64,000 nt of DNA from Hysterangium stoloniferum (taxonomy: Eukaryota > Basidiomycota > Agaricomycetes > Hysterangiales > Hysterangiaceae). A model generated the notes under the pieces. The model had not been told where the DNA came from, searched no databases, and saw nothing but the letters and a program-made list of their open reading frames with translations. The first letter of the stretch is position 1; every line of letters begins with the position of its first letter. Positions 36,436 through 49,129 of this stretch are shown one piece after another. The translations under genes were made by a program, and so were the position numbers. The DNA is taken from contig WHVD01000020.1 of the NCBI GenBank assembly GCA_015178975.1, positions 62,001 to 126,000 on the forward strand, read 5' to 3'.

Positions 36436-37214
36436 TTAAGATACTGAACTTGAATAATGACGTTTATACTGGGATTTATCTTCGACTCCTTTGTCGTATT
36501 TTAACGGCACTTTGGGTGAAAAGATCTTTAAGGGAATTATGGACTGAACTTACAGAGCGCGATATTGAATATGGATCCTGAAACAATCCGGAAGTCACCA
36601 AGCACTTAAAGATGAACACAGGTGGAATATTCTGAGATTAGTATAAGTATTTTGAGTAAGAGAAGGTGGACCGCTTTGCATTGTTTTTGCCTCCTGCATG
36701 TGTCCAGTGAATGCCAAGTCCTGGTAAGCTCCACTACTTGCGTGGAGAAAGGGAGTTTAATTGACAGCCGCATTGAAGTTCAGAAAAGTCCAGAGGCCGG
36801 ATCTGAAATGCTTGATGCAATTCATAAAGACAGTGAGTGTTTGCGACACCCCCAACGAGCATTAATCTTTGGCTAATGACGAGATAGTCATTTATTAACA
36901 ATGAATCTGAAAATGGCTATGCTATTGGATATCAATACATGAATACCACTAGTTGGTGTAAATGCGACTCTGGCTGTATATGAATTGAATAAGACAAGTA
37001 GAAATTAGTACAAGACCCGGAGGCTGTCATTATTTTGCGTGAAGTTTAATTGGGCCCCGTCTAACGCCTGCAAAGGGTTACAATGTTGGTTGAATGTTAG
37101 GGATGTTGAAAATGAACTCGTATGTTGTGCTATGGCTATTTGACGAACCACGATATTGGACAAAAAGGTGTAGAAAACTTCGGGGGCTGATGCGGGGACT
37201 GAAGGGTAGGCGGA
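36436..37214. other. intergenic
   Basis: 3' flank of the secreted-protein gene and upstream region of regulator copy 1. An 84-codon plus-strand frame at 36622-36876 has no recognisable features. Confidence 0.35.
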
Positions 37215-37219
37215 CCAAT
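37215..37219 (+). promoter_or_regulatory. CCAAT box, regulator copy 1
   Basis: CCAAT within GGACCAATAGGAAG, 81-85 bases before the ATG. The same block occurs at the same distance before the other two paralogues, so it is probably the proximal promoter element. Confidence 0.55.
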
Positions 37220-37299
37220 AGGAAGTCTTCTACGCCGGAGTGCCGCACCAGATCAAGTTCCCACGGCCTGATCTTTTCGCCCGTTGGCAAGTCAAACCT

Positions 37300-39770
37300 A
37301 TGAATCCGATTGACCCGCCCGACCCTCACTCTCACCAACCGTCTTTTACTGATGCTGGCCCTAAACAGGCATCTTCCGGCGCGCCTCCTCGTCCCAAACG
37401 GCCCAAAACGTCCAAGGCATGCAACGCCTGTAGGAAACAGAAAAGTCGTTGTGAGAGGCTTGTAGGGGACACGGAAGGTTGTCATAGGTGTGACGTTATA
37501 GGAATACCCTGCATATTCGACTCTGAGTCTTCACCGACCGAAAATGCGAGGACCAGGAAACCCAGGGCTATTTTGCCGCGAAATCACGACGGTCCCAGTA
37601 GGATGAGGCTAGCGTATGTAATGTCCCTTGGATGTATTGTAGACTGCATTGACATCGTATTAAAGATCTCCTGACAACAGCCGTCTTCACATTCTAGCTA
37701 ACACTACAGAGCTAGTGTTTCGAGAACCCCGCTCTCCTTCTTCCCGTTTCCTCCCGTCCCACCGAGACTCTTCATCGCCACATATATCTGTAACAGCAAC
37801 TACTAAGCGACCACTATCTCCAGAAATCGTTTCTACCGTTGAATCAACCTTATTTACTGCGCAGCATAATCAGACGGCTGAGAATGAGTTAGCACGCTAT
37901 CGGGCGGACTGGAAACGCTGGATAGCGCCGCTAACGCACCTTCACTCACTCGTGAGAAGAAGCACGGACGCGGAGAAGCAGTCTCAGCTCGAACAGGGTG
38001 GAGGGCTACTGTCTCCTGCAGAAGAAGTGAAGGTGAAAAATTAGTACGCGCGATTTCCATCTAGCCATTCACATATTTATTTCCTCCGTCCAGTTTCCTT
38101 CTCAAATATGCCCCCTGGCTTCCCACAGTTGCTATAGGCGTGAACGGAACCCTAGACAACGTCTCGCCCTTCCTCTCGGCCGTTATCTGCGCTACTGCTG
38201 CACGCACTTTCGGCGGGATTGCCCAACCTACCATGGACCGTCTCCGCAGCCTAGCTCTTCACCGCATCGGCCATGTATTGTCTAATCCATTAGCTTACCC
38301 AGTCGTCGAGTCACTATACGCTCTCTTGATCCTCATAGTGTGGCCCCTCGACGCGGGCGCCGACGTTACTTTATTGGTCCACTCCGCGAAGAGGATGGCG
38401 AGCAATGGCAAGCTCGGTGGAATGGATTCGACATCGAACGATGGACAACCAAATCCGGAGGATAAAGATCACAAGCGGCTGGTATGACCTTGTTACTACT
38501 CTTTTGATGTTTGGTCTCACATTAAAACCTAGTGGTATAGCATATGTGCCAACGAGACAGTGTAAGTGCAACTAATATCAACGTATTTCTGTGTGTTCCT
38601 CAGAATTTAAAAATAGCCTCACCATGGGCGCTGGTACAATTGCGACGCCCCCCGACATAAGTGATTTCATCCACATCTTTGGCACTGGCTCGCAGATAGC
38701 GTTGCGGCATGGAAATACTTCAGACGTCCTCCTTGCACTGGAAATTAAACTTCACAAGATAATCGCAGCAGCCTTGGGCGATCGCCCCATCTCCCCCGAC
38801 AAGGACATATCCCGATTACCAGAGGTGATGGAAATTATTCAAGATTATATACCTAGAGTCAGCGTATTCCGAACAAACTTAATCGAGTGGGAGATCGAAT
38901 TCTACACTATCAAAGGTAAATAAAATCTCAAGTTCGTATCCCCTCCGCCCTAACTCCTGCAATGTTAATATAGAGGAGTGCGAACCCCGAGACACAGTCT
39001 ATTATGTTGTGCTCGAGATTGAATACCACTTCCTCTCCCTCATGTTCGTCTCCCACGCCACCCTTACGATCGGTCATGCTTGCCCCATGTTCACCGCTCC
39101 CGAGGGCCTCAGAACCACAGTTTGGTCATGGTGCACTACAGTAAACAAAAGTGCCCTCGCCATCATTCGTCTCTTCAACACCTACACCGTCACCGACGCC
39201 GACTCCCAAAGCTACAGTCTCCCCCCGCTCGCTGTTGCCCCAGACCGCATATTCGCAATGGTAGTCATCGCGATTATGTTACTTCTGCGACTTCAAATCA
39301 CTGTCGGCGAATACCTTCGCAGACGGGGATTCGAGGCCAGGTTTGCGATGGGATTCACGAGACAGGCGGAGAATTCGGTGCGAAAGGCGATAAGGCGTAT
39401 GAGAGAGGTTGAACATATGCAGGGTGCTTCGGCACATCATCCCACGGCGAAGTATGTCGATATTTTGGAGGCGTTAATGAGGTGTTGGGATCGGAAGCAG
39501 GCGTCGAACGCTGGGAGTCTCCCACTTGGGGATGGCCTTACGATGGGTAGCCAGGCAAGTGGTTCTGATGGAGGTAGTGGAGATTCTGGAGCTGTGGGAG
39601 TCAATGCTGAGGCAAACCCTTCGCTTGCGTATATGCATCAAAACGATGCGGGGAGGTTACAATGGGATAATGATTTGAGTTTGCTTGGTGGAGATTTGTT
39701 TTCTGATGCTGCTGCTGCTTTCACCCGGGAAGGAGTAGGGGCATATAATTATGCGACGACAGGGTTGTAA
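37300..39770 (+). CDS. Zn2Cys6 transcription factor, paralogue 1
   Basis: Six exons (37300-37597, 37698-38043, 38094-38481, 38533-38561, 38617-38915, 38974-39770) give 718 residues. The zinc cluster CX2CX6CX9CX2CX6C spans residues 41-71 (CNACRKQKSRC...GCHRC...IPC) and is preceded by a basic KRPKTSK. A Ser/Pro linker follows. The regulatory half includes KYAPWLPTVAIG, LSAVICATAARTFGGIA, SLYALLILIVWPLDAG, the 29-nt exon-4 peptide WYSICANETV, FGTGSQIALRHGNTSD and IEWEIEFYTIKG. The C-terminus is Gly/Ser/Ala-rich with a YMHQNDAG motif. This is the layout of fungal Zn2Cys6 activators that bind CGG-type DNA sites; targets are unknown. It differs more from copies 2 and 3 than they do from each other. 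Confidence 0.9.
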
Positions 39771-40532
39771 GCTTGATTCTGGCTTTGGCTTTGGCTTTGT
39801 TTTTCATAGGATGCGTTCCTGACTGGCATAGTAATAATGTACAAGAACTAATTGTTTGTTTAATCGCGCCTTTCTTTAACTCTTCGTTCCAAGCCGCGTT
39901 GATCACCATATGGCTCGCACTTGAGGCAGCACAGTAATGTTTCCAAATCTTGAATGCCCTCCGTACGAAACGGATACACCAACAACTCGTAGATAATTTT
40001 CAAAATGTACCACTCACAGAGGAGTGAGGGGCAACGCTGGTATCACAGGTAACAAGTGCGGACAGCCTATTCGTATTTGGGCTGACTGTCACAAGAGTTA
40101 GTGACTAGCAACTGACATAATTAACGAACAATATGTACAGTTTATTAGGCCATAAAACATAACGCTCGTCCCCATGTTGAATTTGTAAGCGGAAACGAGC
40201 GATCAGTCACATAGCGACTGAGATCACTAAGATCCCGTCGTTCGCATGCGATCTCTCAGGTAAAATGAAACATGATCCGGGGTCACATTCATGTTGTATT
40301 GAACAAATAATATTTGTTCAAGTTCTCTGCAACGCAGGCGATTCAACACGCCCTCGTTTCCCTTTGTACTATTGTTTCACTTTCTTCCATTGTTAGCTTT
40401 TCCTTTGTTCCCATCGTCAGTATATATACCTTCACGTTAGCTGCTATGTCCCCCATCTCGTTTGTTGAAATACTCGTGTCTCTATCACGTACTCGAGTAG
40501 CAGAAGACCCTCGCAATCGCACAGGGAGCTGT
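39771..40532. other. intergenic, no gene supported
   Basis: 3' flank of regulator copy 1. No conserved frame. A T-rich stretch near 40340-40440 is open but featureless. Confidence 0.35.
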
Positions 40533-40652
40533 CATCGGGAAAACCCCTCTCCAAAAGATTTTAGGATCCATAGTAGAGCCTTATTTTATATAAACTCCAA
40601 TAATCTCCATTGGATCCTTATAAGATTTAAAATTGGGTAAGGATCCAAAAGG
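40533..40652 (+). mobile_element. MITE fragment, left end
   Basis: Starts CATCGGGAAAACCCCTCTCC and matches the left ~120 bases of the 33.6-kb MITEs (TTTAGGATCC, TTATTTTATATAAACTCC, TTAAAATTGG). The right part is missing. Confidence 0.7.
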
Positions 40653-41008
40653 TAGGTGGAGGGTGATCAGGTGTACATAGGATCTTTTAAGCATCAACCA
40701 TATCATGGAATATAAACTCCTTCAACTTTTTATAGTCCAGTGGGATTGTGTATCCCTTTATCTTTCCTGTGACTTGTCAGAGGATAATGCAATTAAAAAT
40801 CCACAAAACTCCTGGATGTGGTTGCAGGATTTAACATCACATAGAACATGTGTGTAATCAATCAATTTAAAATCCCATTCACATCCCTGAATTTGATGGG
40901 ATTACAAAATGGTATAGAATCTGTTAGATTAGAAAAGAGAATACCAAATTCTTGAATTCTTATAGGAAATTTTTACCCTCAAACAGTCCACTGCCAGATC
41001 ACATGACC
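40653..41008. other. gene-free DNA before solo LTR B
   Basis: AT-rich sequence, no frame or repeat recognised. Confidence 0.3.
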
Positions 41009-41013
41009 TCTTG

Positions 41014-41834
41014 TGTTACGACCCGGACAAATCCCGCCGGACTCCGGGCACTAACTCGTACGCCCCCACGCGCTACAAGCACCAATCGTCTGTTTATAGG
41101 ATTTCCCGCCCGGACTCCGTTACGTCAAGACTCGTTACGTTCGACCTCATTAAGACACATATCAGTCACCGGACTTCCCCCGGACCCCGTCTCTGTCTAT
41201 GTCCGTCTTCGTCCCACGCATCAGTCACCGGACCCGCTTAGAATCCCGTCACCGCTCTAATCGAGCCCCGTTCCCGTCTTAGTCAAATGACCTGTCACGA
41301 TTTAGGACTCCGCTCCCGCTCCGTTTCCCGTTATGGGTTATGCTTTGTCACGATTCGGACTCCGCTCCGTTCCGTCCCGTTCCTAACACCAATTTGGTGT
41401 TTACTATTCCCGTTTTATGTTTTGCTCGTCTCGTCTCATTATTACTGGATTCGGTATGTCATGCATTCCACGGTCTATATAAACTGGCAGATGTTGTACA
41501 TACAATCCAGTCAGAAAATTAGCTTAGATTTCCCCCAGTAATCTAATACATTTTCCTCTCTAAAAACCCTACTCTCATCAGACCGCTCGCACTAGTCGGA
41601 GCCCACGGGCTCCGGCGCATCTATCTCTCTCGACTATCTCGATTCACGACTCTCGACTCACGACCTACGACTCACGACCCACGAACCCCCGCCCGGACTC
41701 CCCGGGATTCCCGTCCGCCTGTCTGAAATTGGACAACACGATCTAGCGAGGGCGCAGCCTATAAGCTGAAGCCAAGTCCTACCGGATATCCCGCGGGTTT
41801 CTCCGGAAACCCGGCCTGAGTGTATATCCTAACA
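41014..41834 (+). mobile_element. solo LTR, family 1 (copy B, 821 bp), TSD TCTTG
   Basis: Begins TGTTACGACCCGGACAAATC and ends GTGTATATCCTAACA, with TCTTG duplicated at 41009-41013 and 41835-41839. The internal promoter-like GGTCTATATAAACTGGCAG lies at about 41472. This is the most CpG-rich member, and so probably the youngest or least methylated. No internal retroelement sequence adjoins it. Confidence 0.92.
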
Positions 41835-41926
41835 TCTTGACACATCCCCATCATCTTTTTCCATGCCTCTAGGGTTCCTTGGGAATTCAGCCTTAATGGG
41901 GGACTGTCAAGACCTGTGTCCAGGAC

Positions 41927-42773
41927 TGTCACAACTGTCACAAGTCACAACATTGTCACAAACATTCAAAGGTAATACAGTATTTGACAACTTTTCAACT
42001 CATTGAATTTGACTCGACAAATCTGAACATTATTCAACAACATCAAATTTATTTTGACATGTCTCATTTCAACATCATGAATGATTTCATTATTAAATCA
42101 TAATATAGTCATAGCAATACAATGAAAAGCATAAAAGGGCTATGAAAGGAACAAGGGAAGTCAGTTGAAATATCTGTAAAATTAGTGTCATATTAATAAT
42201 CAAAATCTAACTTGTTGTAACTTCTTTGACAACACTTCTGTGAGCTCTCACAACTGGTAATAGCCTCTTACTTCATCGACAGGGCAAATATATACTTCAT
42301 CGAACAAGGCTTTCAAATTTGATCAATAGAATATTATTCGACATGAATTGAATATTCTTCAATAAAGTCAAATAATATTCCATCAATCGAATTCGAAAGC
42401 CTCATTTGACGAAGTATATATTCACCCTGTCAATGAAGAGGCTATTACCAGTTGCAAGAGCTCATGGAAGTGTTGTTGAAGAAGTTATGACAAGTTAGAT
42501 TTTGATTATTAATATGACACTAATTTTACAGATATTTCGACTGACTTCCCTTGTTCCTTTCATGGCCCTTTTATGCTTTTCATTGTATCACTATGACTAT
42601 ATTATGATTTAATAATGAAATCATTGGTGATGTCAAAATGAGACATGTCAAAATAAATTTGATGTTGTTGAATAATGTTCGGATTTGTCAAGTCAAATTC
42701 AATGAGTTGAAAAGTTGTTGAATATTACCTTTGAATGTTTGTGACAATGTTGTGACTTGTGACAGTTGTGACA
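41927..42773. mobile_element. 847-bp palindromic (foldback) element, TSD AGGAC
   Basis: Two arms of about 415 bases are near-perfect reverse complements. The left end TGTCACAACTGTCACAAG pairs with the right end CTTGTGACAGTTGTGACA, and the pairing continues to a short centre near 42355. It is flanked by AGGAC at 41922-41926 and 42774-42778. It has no coding frame. A transcript through it would fold into one long hairpin. Confidence 0.88.
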
Positions 42774-42778
42774 AGGAC

Positions 42779-42946
42779 CCAACCTTCAAGCAGATTACAT
42801 TCTTGTTGATTTTCACCACTTCTCCAAGTCAACATCCATATCTTCCCCAGAACCCACAGCTTTGCTGAAAATATGTTTGTTTATCATTTTATATGCATTA
42901 CTCTTCTAGGTCAACCCTGTGTTCCATGATGATTGGAATATTTGGC
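42779..42946. other. short unassigned spacer between the palindrome and LTR C
   Basis: May be the left part of an older LTR into which copy C inserted, because 43769-44110 resembles family 2. Confidence 0.3.
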
Positions 42947-42951
42947 TAGCT

Positions 42952-43763
42952 TGTTATGACCAGAATTCCTGCCAGACTCCGGGCACTAACTTATACACAC
43001 CCGTGCCCTATATGCACCAATTGTCAGTTTACCGGAATTCCCACCAGACTCTGTACGTCAGACTTGTCCACGTTTGACTTCATTACATTGTGTATCAGTC
43101 ACTGGAATACCTGCCAGACTCCGTCCCTGTCTATGTCTGACCCCATCCCACACGTCAGTCACTGGACCCCACTTGGAAAACCTGTCATCCCTCTAACTGA
43201 GCCCCGTTCCCATTTTAGTCAAATGACCTGTCAAGATTTGGACTCTGCTCCTGCTCTGTTTCCCATTATGGTTTATGATTTGTCACGATTCGGACTCCGC
43301 TCTGTTCCGTCCCATTCCTAACACCAAATTTGGTGTTTACTATTCTTGTTTTATGTTTTGCTAGTTTCATTTCATCATTACTGGATTTGGTATGTTATTC
43401 ATTCCACGGTCTATATAGTCTGGCAGATGTTGTACATACAATCCAGTCAGAAAATCGGCTTAGATTCCCCCAGTAATCTAATACATTTTCTGCTCTAAAC
43501 TCCTTCTTGAATTACACCACTCTCGCTAGTTGGAGCCCACAGGCTCCAACGCATCTATCTCTCTTATTTATCTCAACTCCCCGACCTCTCAACCCATGAC
43601 CTCTGACCTACGACCCCTCGACCCACGAACCCCACCTGGACTCCCTGGGATTCCCATCCACCTGTCTGAAATTGGACAACACTCTCGTGAGGGCACAGCC
43701 TATAAGCTGAAGCCAAGTCCTACTGGATTTCTCCAGAAACCCGCCATGTATGTACCTCTAACA
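42952..43763 (+). mobile_element. solo LTR, family 1 (copy C, 812 bp), TSD TAGCT
   Basis: Begins TGTTATGACCAGAATTCC and ends TATGTACCTCTAACA, with TAGCT duplicated at 42947-42951 and 43764-43768. Most positions that are CG in copy B are TG or CA here. Confidence 0.92.
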
Positions 43764-43768
43764 TAGCT

Positions 43769-44110
43769 CCCCTTTGCTTCCAGTTTTGTAATGCCTCTGA
43801 CTACTCTAATACTGCACCTTATGTTCAGACTTATGTATCCCATCTTTGTTTTCATTTTAGTCCACCCTTGATTTGTAGAACAATACTGGCTCCAAGTATA
43901 AATACCACAATGTAATGTAACTACAAACCAGTTTAAATATTGACTTAGATTTCAGTCTAACTCTAGTCCTGCTCAATACCTACACCCCTCTGGATCTGGA
44001 CCTGTCCTTGGATCTGAAAATACACTAAGTCCCTGTCTGCCTGAAATTAGAACATTGACAGTTCTGCAAGGGTGCAGCACATAAGCTGAAGCCAAGTCCT
44101 TCCATTAACT
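43769..44110 (+). mobile_element. degraded LTR fragment, family 2-like
   Basis: Shares TGTAATGTAACTAC..AATATTGACTTAGAT with the family-2 LTR at 22065-22110 and carries GGGTGCAGCACATAAGCTG at 44069. No terminal bases survive. Confidence 0.5.
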
Positions 44111-45608
44111 CAGAATATATTGTTCTTTATTGTACTACAAAATGGAAAATACAATAGGACATATTTGGAAAATGATTTTGAAACAAGAATACAATAAACC
44201 GGAAACTGAATACTTGCCAAACTAGATGAGATACCACATACAAAACAAAGGGGATTTGTCACAGAAATATTCTGGTAACTCATTGAGAAATCCGAGTGTG
44301 GGATATGGGATAATATTTGAGAGTCAATTTTGGATTTTCCTCATCAAGGCATCAAGCCACGGCTTTTCAGTGAACTATATGCGTATCGAGCACCTTAGTA
44401 TAAGTTGTATAACATGTAAACGTTGAACATCTTTAAAGACACAAGCCATATCGCACACAACATCGTAAACGTCATTGAAGCGGAGACGGCATTGGGCAAT
44501 TGTTGTACTCAATACACATGTATTCACTATCCTTTGACAGTCCTCGTTCTACCTCTGCCCACTGATATTCTTTCCCCCTCTTTATGGCCAATCCTCAACC
44601 TGTTTCTACATAAGCTCAGGCTCTTCCTGTTATAAATATTATGAGCCTCCACCTGCACTACTCCATTTATACAAAAATACATTTGTAACAGCATTACCAA
44701 TGTGCATAGGCAGACCAAAGATGAAACCCAGGAACATGTCACTCCCCCAATGCCCCCAACACAGCAGCCGGCATGCTCCTGCACCAACTACATGTTGACT
44801 TCGCTCAGATTAATGAAAACAAAGATGCATATATTAAGCCATCATAGTTGCACGAAGAGTAGACATAGCAAAACGTAAAGACTGGCGCTCAAGTAAGGAG
44901 AAATCAACAAACGTGAATAGTATTTCATTATATAATAAGTACAATGACTCAGTCGATACGGAAGGGTTAAATCGACTGAGGTATAAGTTCGTCCATGTGG
45001 AATAAGAAGAATAGGAAACAAATGGTTGCGAGGCACGAAGACATGATCGTGTTGAGATCAGGAGTTAAAATGGTTGTAAGACACAAATAAATAAATGATG
45101 CCGATCAGAGAATATGACCGAAGAAAAAAAGTCGCGTGGTCTGCTACGGTGTTCCAAACGAGTCGCGATTAGCCTTTATTCACAATACATCACACTGCCG
45201 CTAATATGCCAAGAAAGCCCCGAAGTAGACATGACAGTGAAGGAATGCTCGGCCATCAATAGTAAGTGGGTAGTGCCTCGGACCTGAGAGGCGTACATAC
45301 CCTTCCGCAAGGACAATCCTTCTAGCGCCCAAATTCTGTGGCATCGTTGCAGGATAGTCAGTCACACAGCACTGCTACTTCGAAGATCAAATTACATAAT
45401 CAAGAACTGTCCGGAGTCTTGCAACAGTTGGAGGGTAAGCAAAGTCGAAATACTTGTGCAGCGAGTTCCAGGAAATTTGACTTCCCCGTAACGTGCCTCC
45501 ATCCTACGGACTTAGCACGTTGTAGCTTCGTTCATAGTGACGGGCCAGTGTGTTGGAAGGAGCCTTAGGAAGCTAATAACGAGAGCGGGGACCGGAAGGG
45601 ATGGGGGA
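44111..45608. other. 1.5 kb without a gene; one strong hairpin
   Basis: No conserved frame. At 44948-44980 a 10-base stem CTCAGTCGAT/ATCGACTGAG encloses a 13-base loop. From about 45560 the sequence becomes alignable with the promoters of the other two regulator genes. Confidence 0.4.
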
Positions 45609-45613
45609 CCAAT
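45609..45613 (+). promoter_or_regulatory. CCAAT box, regulator copy 2
   Basis: CCAAT within GGACCAATAGGAAG, 82-86 bases before the ATG, matching copies 1 and 3. Confidence 0.55.
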
Positions 45614-45694
45614 AGGAAGTTTTATAGAGCTCGCGTGTCGAATGGGATCATGTTCCCACGGGGTTGCCTTGTTGCCCGTTGGCAACTTCAACGT

Positions 45695-48154
45695 ATGAAT
45701 ACCATCGACATGTTCGATGGCCAGTCTCACAAACCGCCCCCTACAAAGGCTAGCCCAAAGGATGCGACTCCTGGTGCTCCTCCGCGTTTTAAACGGCCCA
45801 AGACATCCAAAGCATGCAATGCCTGTAGGAAACAGAAAAGTCGCTGTGAGAGGCTTGCAGGAGATGCGGAGGGTTGCCATAGATGTGGTATTATAGGAAT
45901 ACCTTGCACATTCGACCCCGAAGCCTCATCAAGCGAGACGGTGAAGACGAGGAAACCCAGGCCCATTTTACCGCGAAATCAAAGCGAACCCGGCCGGATA
46001 AGGGCAGAGTGTGTAACACATCTTTGATAGACTGTGGCATTCGTTGACATGGCGTTTGAGACCCCTCGATAATAGTCACCTTCAAATTTTAGCAAATACT
46101 ACAACGCTACTATCTCGAGAGCCTCTCACGCCCCCCACTGCATCTTCGTATTCCATCCCATTCCACTTGGCCTCCCTGACACCCTTATTTACAACTACTA
46201 ATGCACCACTATCCCCGGAAACAGTTTCTAAAGTGGAATCCACCATATCTTTGCAGCCTGATATCGCTTGCTTTCGGGCGGAGTGGCAACGCTGGATAGC
46301 ACCACTAAAACTCCTTCGAACACTCGTGAGACAGTGTGCAGGCGAAGACTCAAATTCGGGGCAGCCTTATTGCCCGCAGGATGGCGTTTTACTCTCTGCA
46401 ACGGAACAAACGAAGTTGAAAAACTAGTGTGTGCTCAGCATTTAGTTACTCTGATACTCATTTCCTTCTCAGTTTTCTTCTCAAATATTCGCCCTGGCTT
46501 CCCGCAGTACGCTTGGGGCAAAATGGAAGTCTGGACGAGATCTCCCCATTCCTCTCGGCTGTTATCTATGCTACTGCTTCACGCACTTTTGGCGAAATTG
46601 CCAGATCAACCATGGACAGACTCCGAGGTCAAGCTCTTCATCACGTAGGCCAGGCATTCGCTGATCCATCGGCCTATCCACTGGTGGAGTCACTATACGC
46701 TCTCTTGATTCTTATCATCTGGCCGCTCGACCCCGCAGACGATGTTGCTTTATTGGTGGACGGCGCCAAGAGGATAGCGAGTAATGGGAGTTTTGGCGGG
46801 ATGCTTTCAACAACAAACGAAGAACCATCGCAGAATGTTGATCATATACGCCTGGTATGATCATGTCTTTCTTCTTTGAAACTTGCATTTACATAACCAT
46901 CCCAGTGGTATACCATTTGTGTCAATGAAACCATGTGAGCACAAGTAATTAACCTGTGTTTATGTATCCTTCTGAAAATTCAATAATAATAGTGTCACAC
47001 TGGGCGCTGGCTCAATTGCGACATCCCCTGACATGAACAATTTTATTCGGACCTTTGGCACTGGCTCACAAATAGCGTTACGTGGCGGCGGCACTTCAGA
47101 CATACTCCTCGCACTGGAGCTCAAGCTTCACAATGTCGCCACGGCAGCCATGGCCGAACGTCCCTTCTCCCTTGACAAGAACATACCCGAGATACCAAAC
47201 TCGAAGGAGGCTATTTACAATTTTATCCGTACAATCAACATCTTCCTAACCAGCCTAGAGGAGTGGGAAATCGAATTTTGTACCATCGCAGGTAAAATGA
47301 ACCCCTTAAACATCCCCTTTTTTTTCCCTTCCCCCACTAATATTTTCATTGTAGGCGAGTGTGACCCCCGAGAAGCAGTCCATTATGCTGTACTCGAATT
47401 TGAATACCATTACTTCCGCCTTACGCTCACCCTCCATGCTGTGCTCACACTCAGCCACGCCTGTCCCATTCTTTCCGCACCGGACGACGTTAAATTCACC
47501 GCTTGGTCCTGGTGCATGATAAAAAACAAGAGCTCACACGCCATTATCCGCCTTTTCAACACGCATACCTCAGCTGACCCCCACACAGAGGGACGCAGCC
47601 TCCTAACGTTCACTGCCGCCCCAGACCGTATATTCGCCATGGTGGTCCTCGCGATCATGGCGGTCCTTCGACACCAGGTCGCAACAGCCGAATTCGCCCG
47701 TAGACGGGGACACGCGGAAGCCCCTTCTGCTGGGTTTACGAAACAGGCGGCAGACGCAATCCGAAAGGCCGAAGAACGAATGAGAGAAATAGGATATCCG
47801 AAGAGAATGTCGACGATGTATTACCATCCTGCGGGGAGATATGCTGATATCCTGGAGGCGGTATTGAGAATTTGGGATGAGAAATTTGCAGAGAACGTTG
47901 CGAGTCTTGTCCCTAGGGCAGGGGATCAGTCGTTTGTGGATGATTATAGGATTAGAACTCAGGCAAGTAGTTCTGGAGCTGGAGGCGTGAGAGTCAGTGA
48001 CCATGGAGACAGCCTACATACACAGATGCATCAAGACGGTATAGGGATAGGACAGTTGGATTTGGATATGAATTTGCTTGGGGTAGTTTTTTTTCCCGAT
48101 TCTGCTCCCACGTGGGAAGGGACGGAGACTAATAATTGGATGACGATGGGATAG
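45695..48154 (+). CDS. Zn2Cys6 transcription factor, paralogue 2
   Basis: Exons 45695-46010, 46093-46426, 46473-46854, 46906-46934, 46993-47291 and 47355-48154 give 719 residues. The zinc cluster again occupies residues 41-71 (CNACRKQKSRC...GCHRCGIIGIPC). Conserved blocks match paralogue 1: KYSPWLPAVRLG, LSAVIYATASRTFGEIA, SLYALLILIIWPLDPAD, WYTICVNETI from the 29-nt exon 4, FGTGSQIALRGGGTSD and APDRIFAMVVLAIM. At the place where copies 1 and 3 have a GT donor for intron 1 (after 45992) this copy has GC. Either a GC-AG intron is used, keeping the 298-nt exon, or the donor has moved 18 bases to GTGTAA (46011), as modelled. Probably a nuclear DNA-binding regulator; targets unknown. Confidence 0.88.
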
Positions 48155-49037
48155 TCGTGAGATACACCTTTTTAATTTACTTTGCCTTAAATGCATTACT
48201 AATATGTACAGTAACCATGTATCGAACGTTGGCACAAGTCAGTCGATGTACAAGGGATGGATGATGGCCATGCTGCATTCTCCTAACTTATACCAAATGT
48301 TTTTTCCCTAAAATATTAATTATGTGAATATTCAGGACGCATCAGCGTCCATTAATTTATCCGTATAATCGCAAGACTTGAGCAATTGTGAATGATGATT
48401 GTTTCTTCTTAGGTATTCCCAAGAGGGATGTTTTCACTGGATGATGCTTAGGAGTGTCATTGATGTCTTGGGCAAGTGATGCCAGTAGAAATTGCCATGA
48501 TGTGGTTGACTGCGGGCCTCTGAAACACCAGTTCATAAAATCACGTGACCCTTTTTTTATTTTATTTTTAATACATTTATATACCGCATCGCATAACGAA
48601 GATATGATATAGGCAAGCCGAATCGTACAGAAGTTCATTGACTTGCTACGATCTACACAAGGTCTGCATTTAGAGACAGATATATTTTTAGCTAGCTACT
48701 CGTAAGGACACCTGAATCCACTGCTGATTTTAAGGGTTTGTTCAACATCATGTTTTGGTTTGTCATCGCTTCACACAACCCTTCTGAATCTTTTAACAGA
48801 TAGGTTTCGATCGCCGAGCCGTCGGGTGTTGCTAAATAACCGCCGCATAAAGTGATCCGATTTGGATTATTTATAGAAAATACTTCCGTGCATGGATGCT
48901 GGCTGAGGTGTCATACCCACCATTTGAGGCACTTTCTAAGCGCAACGCGTGATAATTCTACTGATATCTACTATTGTAATTTATTTATATTTTAATCGGC
49001 GTGGATTTGCGTAAGGAGGGATTGAAGGGATAGCGAA
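48155..49037. other. spacer between regulator copies 2 and 3
   Basis: 3' flank of copy 2, a T-rich tract at about 48550, then the promoter of copy 3. No additional gene. Confidence 0.4.
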
Positions 49038-49042
49038 CCAAT
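49038..49042 (+). promoter_or_regulatory. CCAAT box, regulator copy 3
   Basis: CCAAT within GAACCAATGGGAAG, 88-92 bases before the ATG; aligned with copies 1 and 2. Confidence 0.55.
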
Positions 49043-49129
49043 GGGAAGCCTGGTTTAGCCGGCGTGCCGAGCGGGATTACCGTCGTACCGCTTTGGACCT
49101 CTCTTCTGCCCCGTTGGTAACTGAAACCT

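Noticed and set aside
41014-43763. LTR copies B and C as the two ends of one full-length retrotransposon
   Set aside because: Each has its own distinct, perfect 5-bp duplication, they differ strongly in CpG content, and the sequence between them is a palindrome plus spacer, not gag-pol.
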